Shown here one piece after another: positions 17,140 to 28,179 of a stretch of DNA of 64,000 nucleotides. Below the pieces are notes generated by a model. That model had not been told where the DNA came from, did no database searches, and saw only the letters and a program-made list of their open reading frames with translations. The position numbers and the translations under genes were made by a program. Source of the DNA: Sandarakinorhabdus sp. AAP62 (GTDB lineage Bacteria; Pseudomonadota; Alphaproteobacteria; Sphingomonadales; Sphingomonadaceae); contig NZ_ANFY01000005.1 of assembly GCF_000331225.1 (NCBI RefSeq), forward strand, positions 240,970 through 304,969. The letters are read 5' to 3'. Numbering within the stretch: position 1 is the first letter of the stretch; every line of letters begins with the position of its first letter.

Positions 17140-18059
17140 TCATCCAGCGGGGATTAGAGCCGGGCGATTGTTGTTGCGCATGGGCGCGTTGGAAGCAATG
17201 GCCTGTGGAGCGGAGCCCGAAGGGCGCAGCGGAGCAGGCCATTTCTTGTTCAGTTCAGCGGCGAACGCCGCTGGGGTCTCGTAGCCAAGGGCCGAGTGTG
17301 GCCGGTGTTGGTTGTAGTCCGCCACCCAGGCCGCGATCGCGATGCGGGCATGGTCGAGGCTGAGGAACAGCGTCTCGTTGAGCAGTTCATCACGCATCCG
17401 GCCGTTGAACGATTCCGCGTAGCCATTCTGCATCGGCTTGCCGGGGGCGATGTAATGCCAGTTGATCGCGGCCTCGCTGCACCAGGCCAGCACCGCGTTG
17501 CAGGTCAGTTCCGTGCCATTGTCGCTGACGATCATGCCCGGCTTGCCACGATGGCTGATCAGCTCTGTCAGCTCCCGAACCACCCGGCGACCGGAGATCG
17601 AGGTGTCTGGCACTGCGGCAAGGCACTCCCGTGTCACGTCATCGACGATGTTCAGCACGCGGAACCGGCGCCCGGATGCCATCTGGTCGTGGACGAAGTC
17701 CAGGCTCCAGCGCTGGTTGGGCAGCGCCAGCACCAGTGGCGCCGCCCTGACACCGACAGCACGCCGGCGTGCCCGTCGCTTGCGCACCGTCAGTCCCTCC
17801 TCGGTATAGAGGCGCTGGGTCTTCTTGCGGTTCACCAGCACGCCGTCGCGGCGCAGCAGGATGTGCAGCCGGCGATAGCCGAACCGTCGGCGCTCAGCCG
17901 CCATCGCACGCAGCCGCTCACGCAGGTCGGCATCATCCGGCCGCGTCGAGCGATAACGCACGCTCTTGCGATCAGCCCCAACAACCCGGCACGCCCGCCG
18001 CTCGCTCATCCCCAGGCTGGCCTGAAGATGCGCCACCGCTTCCCGCATCGCGGCAGGCG

Positions 18060-18066
<7 letters not shown>
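17140..18066 (-). CDS. IS3-family transposase OrfB (DDE integrase domain)
   Basis: Catalytic part of the IS3-type transposase, 308 aa. It has the HTH_21 region (REAVAHLQASLGMSERRACRVVG) and an rve integrase core with the acidic triad: Asp in WSLDFVHD, Asp in VSDNGTEL and Glu in NGYAESFNGRMRDELLNE, followed by the family tail HSALGYETPAAF. It overlaps orfA by 7 nt in the -1 frame. In this family the active OrfAB fusion is made by -1 frameshifting; here seven consecutive A residues on the coding strand (18072-18066) precede the OrfB ATG. Confidence 0.95.
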
Positions 18067-20724
<2,658 letters not shown>

Positions 20725-20756
20725 GATCAGTGCGCATCTGCGCAGGGGAGGCAGAC

Positions 20757-21980
20757 ATGCAACCAGCAGCACGGCCTGGCTTGTGGCAAATGTGTGCAGC
20801 CGGGGCGGTCCTGTTGCTGGTCATGGCGGGGGCCGCACGCGCTGCACCGGCGCAAACCGACGACGGGGCCTACACGCGCTATGAATTGCTCGCGCCTTCA
20901 TCCCACAAGTTCCGCATCGTGTACGACATCACCGCCACAACGCCGGGGGCCAGAACTTATTATAATCCCATCCGCGCCGGCAGCATCGCCACCGACGAGC
21001 ATGTGACCGACCGGGCGACGGGCGCGCCGCTGGCCTTTGCCGAAGTTGATGGCGAAATCGCCCGGACCGGCGGAGTCGCCAACGCGCCGCCGGGAAGCAG
21101 ATATATCGCGGTCACGCTGGCGCGGCCGGTGCCCGAAGGCGGCGGCGGGCGCATCCGGATCGACAAGACCTATGAAGACGCCAAGAGCTATTACAGCGAT
21201 GGAGACGCCATCGTGTTCGATCGTTCGCTGGGGATCAAGCGCAACAGCATTGTCTTGCCGGCAGGCTATCGGCTGGTGTCGGTGAATGTGCTTGTGCAGG
21301 TGCTGCAACAGGCCGATGGCCGCATCGCGCTGTCGTTCCTGAACGCCTCGCCAGCGCCGATGCCGCTGCGAATTCGTGCCGTTCCGGGCGGCGTGATGGC
21401 TGCGGGATCAGCGATGGCGGCCCGGCTCGTCGAACGCGCGGCGCAAACCCGCGAGATCGTCTATTATCTGCGCGAACCCGATACCCACAGTTTTGATCTT
21501 ACCCACGATTATACCGAGGAACGGGCTGGCGTTGGCGCCTATGTCAATGTCGTCCGGGCAGGCAGCACGGTATCCAACCCGTCGGCGCGGGACCTGGATA
21601 CGGGTGCGGCGCTGGCCACGGAACTGGTGAAAGGGGCGGCGATCACCGCCATCGACCCCCGGGAAACGCGTGTGACCGCGGACACCACGGCAGTGGTGTT
21701 CCGCTTTCCGCCCGTGGCGGCAGGGGGCAGCCGGCGCATCCGCATCGCCGAAACCTACACCGATCCCGATCGCTACCGTGTCGTGGCCGGCGAACTTGTC
21801 TGGCACCGCGCGTTTGGCCGCCCGGCCAATGCCGTCGTGCTGCCGGCCGGCTGGATGCTCGCCAATTCGACGATACCGGCTGCGATCAGCACCACAGCCG
21901 ATGGGCGTACGCGGCTGGATTTCCTCAATCCGCGTCCCGACGATATCGATGTGGTGATCACGGCCCGGCGCATGCCATGA
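20757..21980 (+). CDS. secreted protein of unknown function with a duplicated domain
   Basis: A 407-aa precursor with a signal peptide ending near ARAAPAQ. GGGGAGG 7 nt before the ATG at 20757 fixes the start. The mature protein consists of two similar halves of about 170 residues. HKFRIVYDITATTPGARTYY with NPIRAGS in the first half matches HSFDLTHDYTEERAGVGAYV with NVVRAGS in the second, and IRIDKTYEDAKSYYSDGD matches IRIAETYTDPDRYRVVAG. Both halves then share a VVLPAGW/IVLPAGY segment. The pattern suggests paired beta-rich domains in the periplasm. I do not recognise a named family. It lies between the fadH-like gene and the island's left boundary. Confidence 0.7.
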   Translation: MQPAARPGLWQMCAAGAVLLLVMAGAARAAPAQTDDGAYTRYELLAPSSHKFRIVYDITATTPGARTYYNPIRAGSIATDEHVTDRATGAPLAFAEVDGEIARTGGVANAPPGSRYIAVTLARPVPEGGGGRIRIDKTYEDAKSYYSDGDAIVFDRSLGIKRNSIVLPAGYRLVSVNVLVQVLQQADGRIALSFLNASPAPMPLRIRAVPGGVMAAGSAMAARLVERAAQTREIVYYLREPDTHSFDLTHDYTEERAGVGAYVNVVRAGSTVSNPSARDLDTGAALATELVKGAAITAIDPRETRVTADTTAVVFRFPPVAAGGSRRIRIAETYTDPDRYRVVAGELVWHRAFGRPANAVVLPAGWMLANSTIPAAISTTADGRTRLDFLNPRPDDIDVVITARRMP

Positions 21981-21999
21981 TGCGAGCGGCCTTGCCGCG

Positions 22000-22017
22000 C
22001 TGGATGCCCCGCGAGGA
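22000..22017. repeat. attL: island end carrying the tRNA-Gln 3' fragment
   Basis: CTGGATGCCCCGCGAGGA is identical to 37862-37879 within tRNA-Gln. Here only this fragment of the tRNA is present, so it is the distal attachment site generated by integration. Confidence 0.88.
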
Positions 22018-22090
22018 GGGGAAGGTTGAGATCAAGCGCGTCTCTAAATAATTGATTTAATAGAGCATATTATAGAATGTGGATGCCTCT

Positions 22091-22122
22091 TGTGCCACAT
22101 AATTGTGTGACAGTGTGTTACA
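22091..22122. repeat. cluster of three TGTGNNACA motifs at the left island end
   Basis: TGTGCCACA (22091-22099), TGTGTGACA (22104-22112) and TGTGTTACA (22114-22122) stand side by side about 75 bp inside attL. The same TGTGTGACA, as an inverted pair, lies near the right end (37777-37796). Their place at both ends suggests integrase arm-type or excisionase binding sites; this is inference. Confidence 0.5.
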
Positions 22123-22147
22123 CCGCCCCCAGAGGCGGCCCAGATTT

Positions 22148-23200
22148 TCAATCTTGCGCATCTTCCACTCCGAACTCCCGAATGAGAAAATCTACAGTCT
22201 CGGGATCACGGAGCCGGCAAACCACATTTTGATTGGCAAACGCCCCTTTGAATGTGCGCGCATCGTGAGCTTCGAAAGTGCGCTTCCATTCAACACCCAC
22301 TACATACTCGGCAAGCGCGGGATCGGTTGACCGCGATTTTATGGCTGGGCCGTCTAATGGCTGGTCGAACAGTGGACCATTAGCCGTTTCAAACTGGCTC
22401 GCCAAAACTTTCGGAGAGGTCACGATCCCATAACCAATGTAACCTGCACCCTTGTGATAAGCGAAAATCTTGTCGCCCACATTCAACTGATCCAGACGTC
22501 CCGAATAAAAGGGGCCGCCGCCGGCTTGCACATAGCCATAGCGCCTCATGTCTTTCCACGAGCGGTGATCGCTGAGTCCAGCGTTGACAAAGAAGAAGCC
22601 GGACCAAGGCGCTCGAACCTTCCGCTCTGAGCGCTCCTCAACTGCCGCCTGATCGAGCAAAAAGTCCGTGGTCAGCCACTCTCCACCATCCGCCCCAAAA
22701 ACCGTGAAGAAGGCAGTATTGATGGCCACCCCATGCTCTTCAGACAGATACTCGACGATCCGCCGCGAGGCGGGGTCCAACTCGCTGGCAACGATCAGCA
22801 TGGAGTGACTGCCGTTCAGCTGTTCGGGGATGCGTTCGCCAAAGCGCTCTTGAAATGTGGCTGCCAGACGGGCTGGGAGATAGCGCTCTGCCAACTCATA
22901 CACAGCGGGCGTGGTCAGTGTGCGCACCCAAGTGGCATAGTCCAGTATCTGCGCGACGATATCGCGAGGCGTGCGGTCCTTCTTGAGTTCGATGATAACC
23001 AGCCCGCCTGAGCGGTCGAGTGCCAGCAGATCAATGAACTTTCCGTGATCGGTTGCAACTTGACGACCGATTATCAGAGCATCGAGCCCCAACAGTGATG
23101 GGTCATCGGCAACCCAACCCTCAATCTGACTTTCCTGAGACAAGGCGCGCCGCTCGGCACGGACTAGGCGACCGCCTTGGATCTTGAAAAGGTTTGTCAT
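22148..23200 (-). CDS. PD-(D/E)XK nuclease with C-terminal EVE/PUA-like domain
   Basis: A 350-aa protein. Residues 1-110 resemble the NucS/DUF91-like nuclease group with a PD-(D/E)XK core: Asp57 in KFIDLLALD and Glu71-x-Lys73 in VIIELKKDR. The C-terminal 150 residues (GFFFVNAGLSDHRSWKDMRRYGYV then GDKIFAYHKGAGYIGYGIV) look like an EVE/PUA-type pocket, a fold used to read modified bases in DNA or RNA. It is the last gene of the restriction operon and overlaps the metallopeptidase-like gene by 4 nt. A modification-dependent nuclease or an accessory of the type I enzyme are both possible. Confidence 0.68.
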   Translation of the reverse strand: MTNLFKIQGGRLVRAERRALSQESQIEGWVADDPSLLGLDALIIGRQVATDHGKFIDLLALDRSGGLVIIELKKDRTPRDIVAQILDYATWVRTLTTPAVYELAERYLPARLAATFQERFGERIPEQLNGSHSMLIVASELDPASRRIVEYLSEEHGVAINTAFFTVFGADGGEWLTTDFLLDQAAVEERSERKVRAPWSGFFFVNAGLSDHRSWKDMRRYGYVQAGGGPFYSGRLDQLNVGDKIFAYHKGAGYIGYGIVTSPKVLASQFETANGPLFDQPLDGPAIKSRSTDPALAEYVVGVEWKRTFEAHDARTFKGAFANQNVVCRLRDPETVDFLIREFGVEDAQD

Positions 23201-23934
23201 GCCTTCACCTCGCAGAAGGGCACAGAAGCTAAAGGTAGCTTGTTCAGCTCGTCACGAATAGCGCGCCAGTTTGGCATTTGGCGATCCATAAGTGCCACGA
23301 ACTCGTTGCCATGCTTGCGATGTATGAAATGAACGATCACATGCAACACGATGTAAGCGATGCAGCGAGGAGGCTTTTGGGCGAGTTCTAGATTCAGCCA
23401 GATACGCCGTGCGGCAGGATTTGATGTCCCCCATTTCGTGCGCATTTTCCTGATACCAACCGCAGGCGGCTCAAGCCCCAACCGCGCGGCCCATTTTGTC
23501 GCTTCCGCTTCAGCTCGCGCGCGAAGTTCACGACGATGCCAAATCTGCATGGCTTTTTCTCGTGCCTCACTGCTGGCCTCCACAGGAGCGAAAAACTCTA
23601 TGCGATTGCCTCCTGCTAGCCGGATGCGGATGGGCGGTCCTCCGCTGGTGACTTGCAGCCGATATCCCTTGCCTAGGAAGTAATGAGTTTCTCCTGAGAC
23701 ATACCGCCGCTCGGTTTGGCGGTCTTGCGCCTTGAAGTTCCGGCGTTGGCGATTGATCCATGCAACCCGCGTAGCGACTGCGAGCCGAATTGCATCCTCG
23801 GATACATGCCATGGGGCAGCAACGCGGATGCGTCCATCGGGCGGATAAACTGCAAGATGAAGGTTTTTTATAGGCTTGCGCACCAAGTCGATGGACAAGC
23901 CGCCGACATTTAGGGTGCAGGTTTCAATAGCCAT
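23197..23934 (-). CDS. YgjP-like (DUF45/M48-type) metallopeptidase homologue with altered active site
   Basis: A 245-aa protein of the YgjP family, small zinc-peptidase-like proteins often coded beside hsdR. Family features are RRRNFKAQ, KWGTSNPAARRIWLNLEL and the C-terminal helix pair. The zinc motif, normally HExxH, reads H198-V-I-V-H202: the catalytic Glu position is Val199 (codon GTG, one base from GAG). Both His and a downstream His208 remain, so metal binding could persist without catalysis. It overlaps hsdR by 11 nt and the next gene by 4 nt, so it is part of the operon. Confidence 0.8.
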   Translation of the reverse strand: MAIETCTLNVGGLSIDLVRKPIKNLHLAVYPPDGRIRVAAPWHVSEDAIRLAVATRVAWINRQRRNFKAQDRQTERRYVSGETHYFLGKGYRLQVTSGGPPIRIRLAGGNRIEFFAPVEASSEAREKAMQIWHRRELRARAEAEATKWAARLGLEPPAVGIRKMRTKWGTSNPAARRIWLNLELAQKPPRCIAYIVLHVIVHFIHRKHGNEFVALMDRQMPNWRAIRDELNKLPLASVPFCEVKA

Positions 23935-26900
23935 GTTGACCCTTCACCAGGTCAAATACGTCTTCAACCTTGCCATCATCCACATGCTGCCGGATGGCCC
24001 GCTTGATCTCGCGCTCCTTCATGAGGTTGCCTCGCCAGTCGTCTTTCTTGACCGCTCGGATTGCGGCATCGATGGCAATTGCGAGCGAGGCATCGTCTCC
24101 GAGGTAATCAAACAGCGCCACTTTTTCGGGCGTATCGATCTCAACTGGTCGCGCTCTACCTCCCTGTGGTGCTGCAACTTTCTTTGCCAGCTCCAGTATT
24201 TTCGCGAGATATTTTTCATAATCGATTGCGTCGGTCCGCCGTTGCTCAATCAGATCGTCAAGCAGTTGCGACATCTGCTCATAATAGCGTGGATTGACCG
24301 GTGTTTCGTCGATGATGAGTTTGCGGACGTTGTTTGCGATGGTCTCGGCCACAGCTTCCTGACTGCCCTTGATACCTTCGGGCAAAGCGTCGATGGCCCC
24401 TTCGCCACGCTCTACGATGAGCTGGATGAGCGTCATGTCATCAAATGCGGAAATCTTTTCGCTCTCGTCAGCGCGGATATAGGCATCGATCAGGTGCCGC
24501 ATCGCCGGTTCATAGAGCTTCAGGTCCACGAAGTCGCCGCTGGCCAGTTTCACCTCGTTGCGAACTTTTTCATAGAACGCGATTTCGTCGTGCACTGCCT
24601 TGGCCGTGCCTGGGTCATAACCCGCCTCTGCGATCTCGTTTGCAATGTTTGCATAGGCGCGGATCAGCTTTGCGGTGCACTGATAGAGCGCCAACCGCTT
24701 GGGCTCGGTATCCTTCAACCCCTCCTTGTTGCTGATGTTGCCGCCGCAGAAGAAGCGGATGAAGGCAGGCGTGTCACGGGGCGCTTCTACTGGCTCGCAC
24801 AGCGCCCGGATCGTCTCCAGAGCGTCCCCCAGCTGTTGCGCTGCCTTCTCGAGGCGGTTGGACAACAACCCTTCTACATCCTCCTTGGCATAGGCATCGA
24901 AGGCTTCCGAAGTGTAGTCCTTCATCGACCGCTCAAGGCTTCTGAACAAGTCCTTGTAGTCGATGATGTAGCCATAATCCTTGTCGTCGCCATCAAGGCG
25001 GTTGACCCGACAAATGGCCTGAAACAGCCCATGATCCTGCAACTGCTTGTCGAGATAGAGATAGGTGGCCGAAGGCGCGTCAAACCCAGTCAGCAGCTTG
25101 GCGACCACAATCAGAAGCCGCATCTGCCCCGGTTCATCGATAAACTTCTTTTTGGCTGCCTTCTCGAACTCTTCGGTGGTCTTGCCAGCCAGCATGTCGG
25201 TGTAAATCTGGTGCTGGAGCAGCTTCTCAGTCAGCCCTTCGCCAGTGTCTTCCTTCTTGATGTCTGCCGCCGAAGGTTCGTAGCTAGTGACAATGGCACA
25301 CTGCCCCTTGAGTGGCGTCTGCTGGAACATCTCGTAATAGCGGCAGGCGTTATAAATGCTGTCCGATACCAGGATGGCATTGCCGCGCCCGCTCATCAGC
25401 CGGTCGCGGGTGCTGAAATCCATCACAACGTCCTGCACGATCTTTTCCAGGCGCGACTTGCTGGACATGACCTTGCGCATCGTGCCCCATTTTTCCTTCA
25501 CCTGCGCCTTGGCGAGGTCGGAGAGGCCTGCGGTTTTCGCTTCGAACCACTTGTCGATCTTTTCGGGTGACGTGATGTCCTGATCGATGTCGCGCGCTTC
25601 ATAGAGGAGGTCCAGAACCACCCCGTCGCGCACCCCTTCGTCATAGCGGTAAGTGTGGATGAAGGGGCCGAACACCTCCATGCTCGTCTGTTTGTCTCGC
25701 TTCAGCAGCGGCGTGCCGGTAAAGCCCAGGAACAGCGCATCGGGCAAGATGGCCTTCATCGCGGAGTGGAGTTTGCCCGATTGCGTCCGGTGGCACTCGT
25801 CCACGAACACATAGAGGTCGCCCTTGGGCGCAAAATCTGAAGGGATCGCCTTCATCAGTTCGGCGATGAAATCGTCGGCAATGCTGTCGTCATCCTCCTT
25901 GCCGCCAAATTTGTGGACCAGTGAGCAGATCAGCGGCGGGATCGTGTCGTTGAGCTTGGCGATCAGGTCCGCGCCGCTCTTGGTTCGATAGATCGGCTCG
26001 CCCACGCCTTGGAACACGCCTTCAATTTGTTCGTCCAGTTCGGTGCGGTCGGTGATAAGCAGCACGCGGCTGCCGGTGATGTTTTCCCTGATCCACTTGG
26101 CCAGCCACACCATCGTCAGGCTCTTGCCCGATCCCTGGGTGTGCCAGATGATCCCGCCTTCGCGCCGCTTCACATAGGCTTGCGCCGCCTTGATCCCGAA
26201 ATACTGGTTGTGCCGGCAGGTCTTTTTCACGCCCATGTCAAAAAGGATGAAATCGTGCATCAATTCGATGATTCGGTCCTTGTTGCACAGCTGGGCAAGC
26301 GCCTGATCTAGAAGGCTTTGCGTGGAATCGATCTCCGCGCCTTCCTCCAACCAGCGCAGCCAGAATTTTTGCGGGGTTTGCGTCGTCGCGTAGTGCAGAC
26401 CTTCGGTGTCGTTGCCTGCCATGATCAGCTGCATCGCGGCGAAGAACGGGCGGATGAACTGCGGACCTTGCAGTGAAATCGCCTGCCTTATGCCCTCTCC
26501 AATAGAAACCGTGGACCGCTTGAGTTCGATCAGGCCAACCGCAAGCCCGTTCACGTAAAGCACCAGGTCGGGGCGGCGGATGTGCTGCCCGGCAACCGTC
26601 ACTTCCTCGGCAATCGCGAAATGGTTGCGGCTAGGGTTCTGCCAGTCGATCAGTTCGACCGTGCGCTTGTGCTCGCCCGCCCCGGTGGAAACATTCACGC
26701 CATAGCGCAGCAGGCCATAGACTTCACGGTTCACGTCGAAAAGCGAAGCCGACTGATTGCCCGCCGCCTGCTCAAGCTGGAAAAGCGCCCGCTTGATAAG
26801 TTCGGCGTCATAGCCCTGTTCTTCCGACAGAAACCGGCCCAGCAAATCGCGCTCGATGGCGCGGTTGTTCTCGCGCTCGTGCCAGTCGCCGAGGTAGGTG

Positions 26901-26989
26901 TAGCCCAGCCGATCCCGGAACAGCGCCACCACCCGGTTCTGAACCACGCGCTCGATTTGGCCGACAGGGATGGGCTTGGGATCGGTCAT
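23924..26989 (-). CDS. hsdR: type I restriction enzyme, R (motor/endonuclease) subunit
   Basis: Restriction and translocation subunit of a type I system, 1021 aa. The N-terminal nuclease domain has RPDLVLYVNGLAVGLIELKRS (Asp...Glu-x-Lys). The SF2 motor has Walker A HTQGSGKSLTM, motif Ia DRTELDEQI, the DECH box FVDECHRTQSG and motif III GFTGTPLL, with later helicase motifs (LLTGFDAPS, ICRVNR). It pumps DNA past the bound complex and cuts when blocked if the specific site is unmethylated. Its ATG overlaps the hsdS stop (ATGA). All expected motifs are intact, so the system looks functional. Confidence 0.95.
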   Translation of the reverse strand: MTDPKPIPVGQIERVVQNRVVALFRDRLGYTYLGDWHERENNRAIERDLLGRFLSEEQGYDAELIKRALFQLEQAAGNQSASLFDVNREVYGLLRYGVNVSTGAGEHKRTVELIDWQNPSRNHFAIAEEVTVAGQHIRRPDLVLYVNGLAVGLIELKRSTVSIGEGIRQAISLQGPQFIRPFFAAMQLIMAGNDTEGLHYATTQTPQKFWLRWLEEGAEIDSTQSLLDQALAQLCNKDRIIELMHDFILFDMGVKKTCRHNQYFGIKAAQAYVKRREGGIIWHTQGSGKSLTMVWLAKWIRENITGSRVLLITDRTELDEQIEGVFQGVGEPIYRTKSGADLIAKLNDTIPPLICSLVHKFGGKEDDDSIADDFIAELMKAIPSDFAPKGDLYVFVDECHRTQSGKLHSAMKAILPDALFLGFTGTPLLKRDKQTSMEVFGPFIHTYRYDEGVRDGVVLDLLYEARDIDQDITSPEKIDKWFEAKTAGLSDLAKAQVKEKWGTMRKVMSSKSRLEKIVQDVVMDFSTRDRLMSGRGNAILVSDSIYNACRYYEMFQQTPLKGQCAIVTSYEPSAADIKKEDTGEGLTEKLLQHQIYTDMLAGKTTEEFEKAAKKKFIDEPGQMRLLIVVAKLLTGFDAPSATYLYLDKQLQDHGLFQAICRVNRLDGDDKDYGYIIDYKDLFRSLERSMKDYTSEAFDAYAKEDVEGLLSNRLEKAAQQLGDALETIRALCEPVEAPRDTPAFIRFFCGGNISNKEGLKDTEPKRLALYQCTAKLIRAYANIANEIAEAGYDPGTAKAVHDEIAFYEKVRNEVKLASGDFVDLKLYEPAMRHLIDAYIRADESEKISAFDDMTLIQLIVERGEGAIDALPEGIKGSQEAVAETIANNVRKLIIDETPVNPRYYEQMSQLLDDLIEQRRTDAIDYEKYLAKILELAKKVAAPQGGRARPVEIDTPEKVALFDYLGDDASLAIAIDAAIRAVKKDDWRGNLMKEREIKRAIRQHVDDGKVEDVFDLVKGQHGY

Positions 26990-28179
26990 GCCAGCCTGAT
27001 CTTTCCGGTGAGGAGTTGCTGCATCATCCCAATTTTGACCTGTCGCAGCTTTACGAGTTGCGCCTGATCCACAGCAATGTCGGAATCCATGTCCATAGCG
27101 ACCGATGCAATTGCGTCCTGCTCATCTTTAGTCGGCGGCGTAAGGCAGTGGATGAGAAGAAGCTTGGAAACCACAAGCACGGGTTGAGCCGATGCCTCCG
27201 AGAATTTATTCAGATTCAAGTCTCGTAGCACGATTGCGAGCCACAAAGCTGACGTATCTGAGTTGGGTGACACTACAATGGCGTGCTCTGAGGCGAAAAA
27301 CTTACCTTCTGCTAAGGTAACATTGCCGCACAGGGCGCCAACGCGGCCAACAAGCGGAAATACTCCCTCATGAGTATAGCGATCAGTGAACCCTCGAAAG
27401 CCATTGCCTCCAAAGCAGCGATATGGACCGTAATCAGACAACGATTTGCTCGTGATCCCAAAGCCGCTTTTCATTGAGCAGAGGGCCGCAAGCGGTCGGC
27501 TTTCCCACTCCCCTGAAAAACCGGGAAGGCGGCGGGTGCCGGAGAGGAGGGCTTGCATGGTCGCGGTCTTAAGGGCGCACTTTTTTGCGATCACTGCCTC
27601 TAGCGCCGCAATCGCCTCGTCCATGTCCGACAAGGCTTCGGCGATGGCAGATTGTTCGGCAACAGTTGGGGGAATTGCAGCAAGCAGATTCCCAACGCCG
27701 GTTAGGCTCATGCCCGCTTTCGCACCCGCGTCGGTTGTGGCGCGAACACGACGCTGAGAGCCTTCGGTCGCAAGAAAATATGAGAGAAACTTGGGATTGG
27801 CTTGCGTCTGATCAACCCGAACCGTTGCGATGTGCTGGTTGATGTAGGCAGGCTTTGGCACGCGGTCATCAACATAGCCAATTATGCCAATGTCGGCGGT
27901 TATAGAGACCAACACATCGCCATTGCATAGTGCGGTGCGGGTGCCCTCATTCTCGCTTTCCGGCAACTTGACGCACCTGAGATCAGATAGGTCGGGATAG
28001 ATGTTTTCCCGCGATAGATTCGTGATCCGAACGAAAGCGTCGCCGGTTTCGGCGTAATACTTGGCCCAGCCACGCGATCCGCTGGTGATGAACGGCTTCA
28101 ATGAATTGAGCGGCTTCGCATCCCAGTCATTTGGGAGAACGCCTAATTCGGTCATCTTGTATCCGGCGGGCACACTCAT
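26986..28179 (-). CDS. hsdS: type I restriction-modification specificity subunit
   Basis: DNA-recognition subunit, 397 aa, with two target-recognition domains joined by conserved helices. The first central helix is around VAEQSAIAEALSDMDEAIAALEAVIAKK and the repeat of this pattern at the C terminus is PPTKDEQDAIASVAMDMDSDIAV followed by QLLTGKIRLA. It pairs with HsdM to set the methylated sequence and with HsdR for cleavage. The gene sits between hsdM and hsdR with 4-nt overlaps at each end. The bipartite target cannot be read from sequence. Confidence 0.93.
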   Translation of the reverse strand: MSVPAGYKMTELGVLPNDWDAKPLNSLKPFITSGSRGWAKYYAETGDAFVRITNLSRENIYPDLSDLRCVKLPESENEGTRTALCNGDVLVSITADIGIIGYVDDRVPKPAYINQHIATVRVDQTQANPKFLSYFLATEGSQRRVRATTDAGAKAGMSLTGVGNLLAAIPPTVAEQSAIAEALSDMDEAIAALEAVIAKKCALKTATMQALLSGTRRLPGFSGEWESRPLAALCSMKSGFGITSKSLSDYGPYRCFGGNGFRGFTDRYTHEGVFPLVGRVGALCGNVTLAEGKFFASEHAIVVSPNSDTSALWLAIVLRDLNLNKFSEASAQPVLVVSKLLLIHCLTPPTKDEQDAIASVAMDMDSDIAVDQAQLVKLRQVKIGMMQQLLTGKIRLA

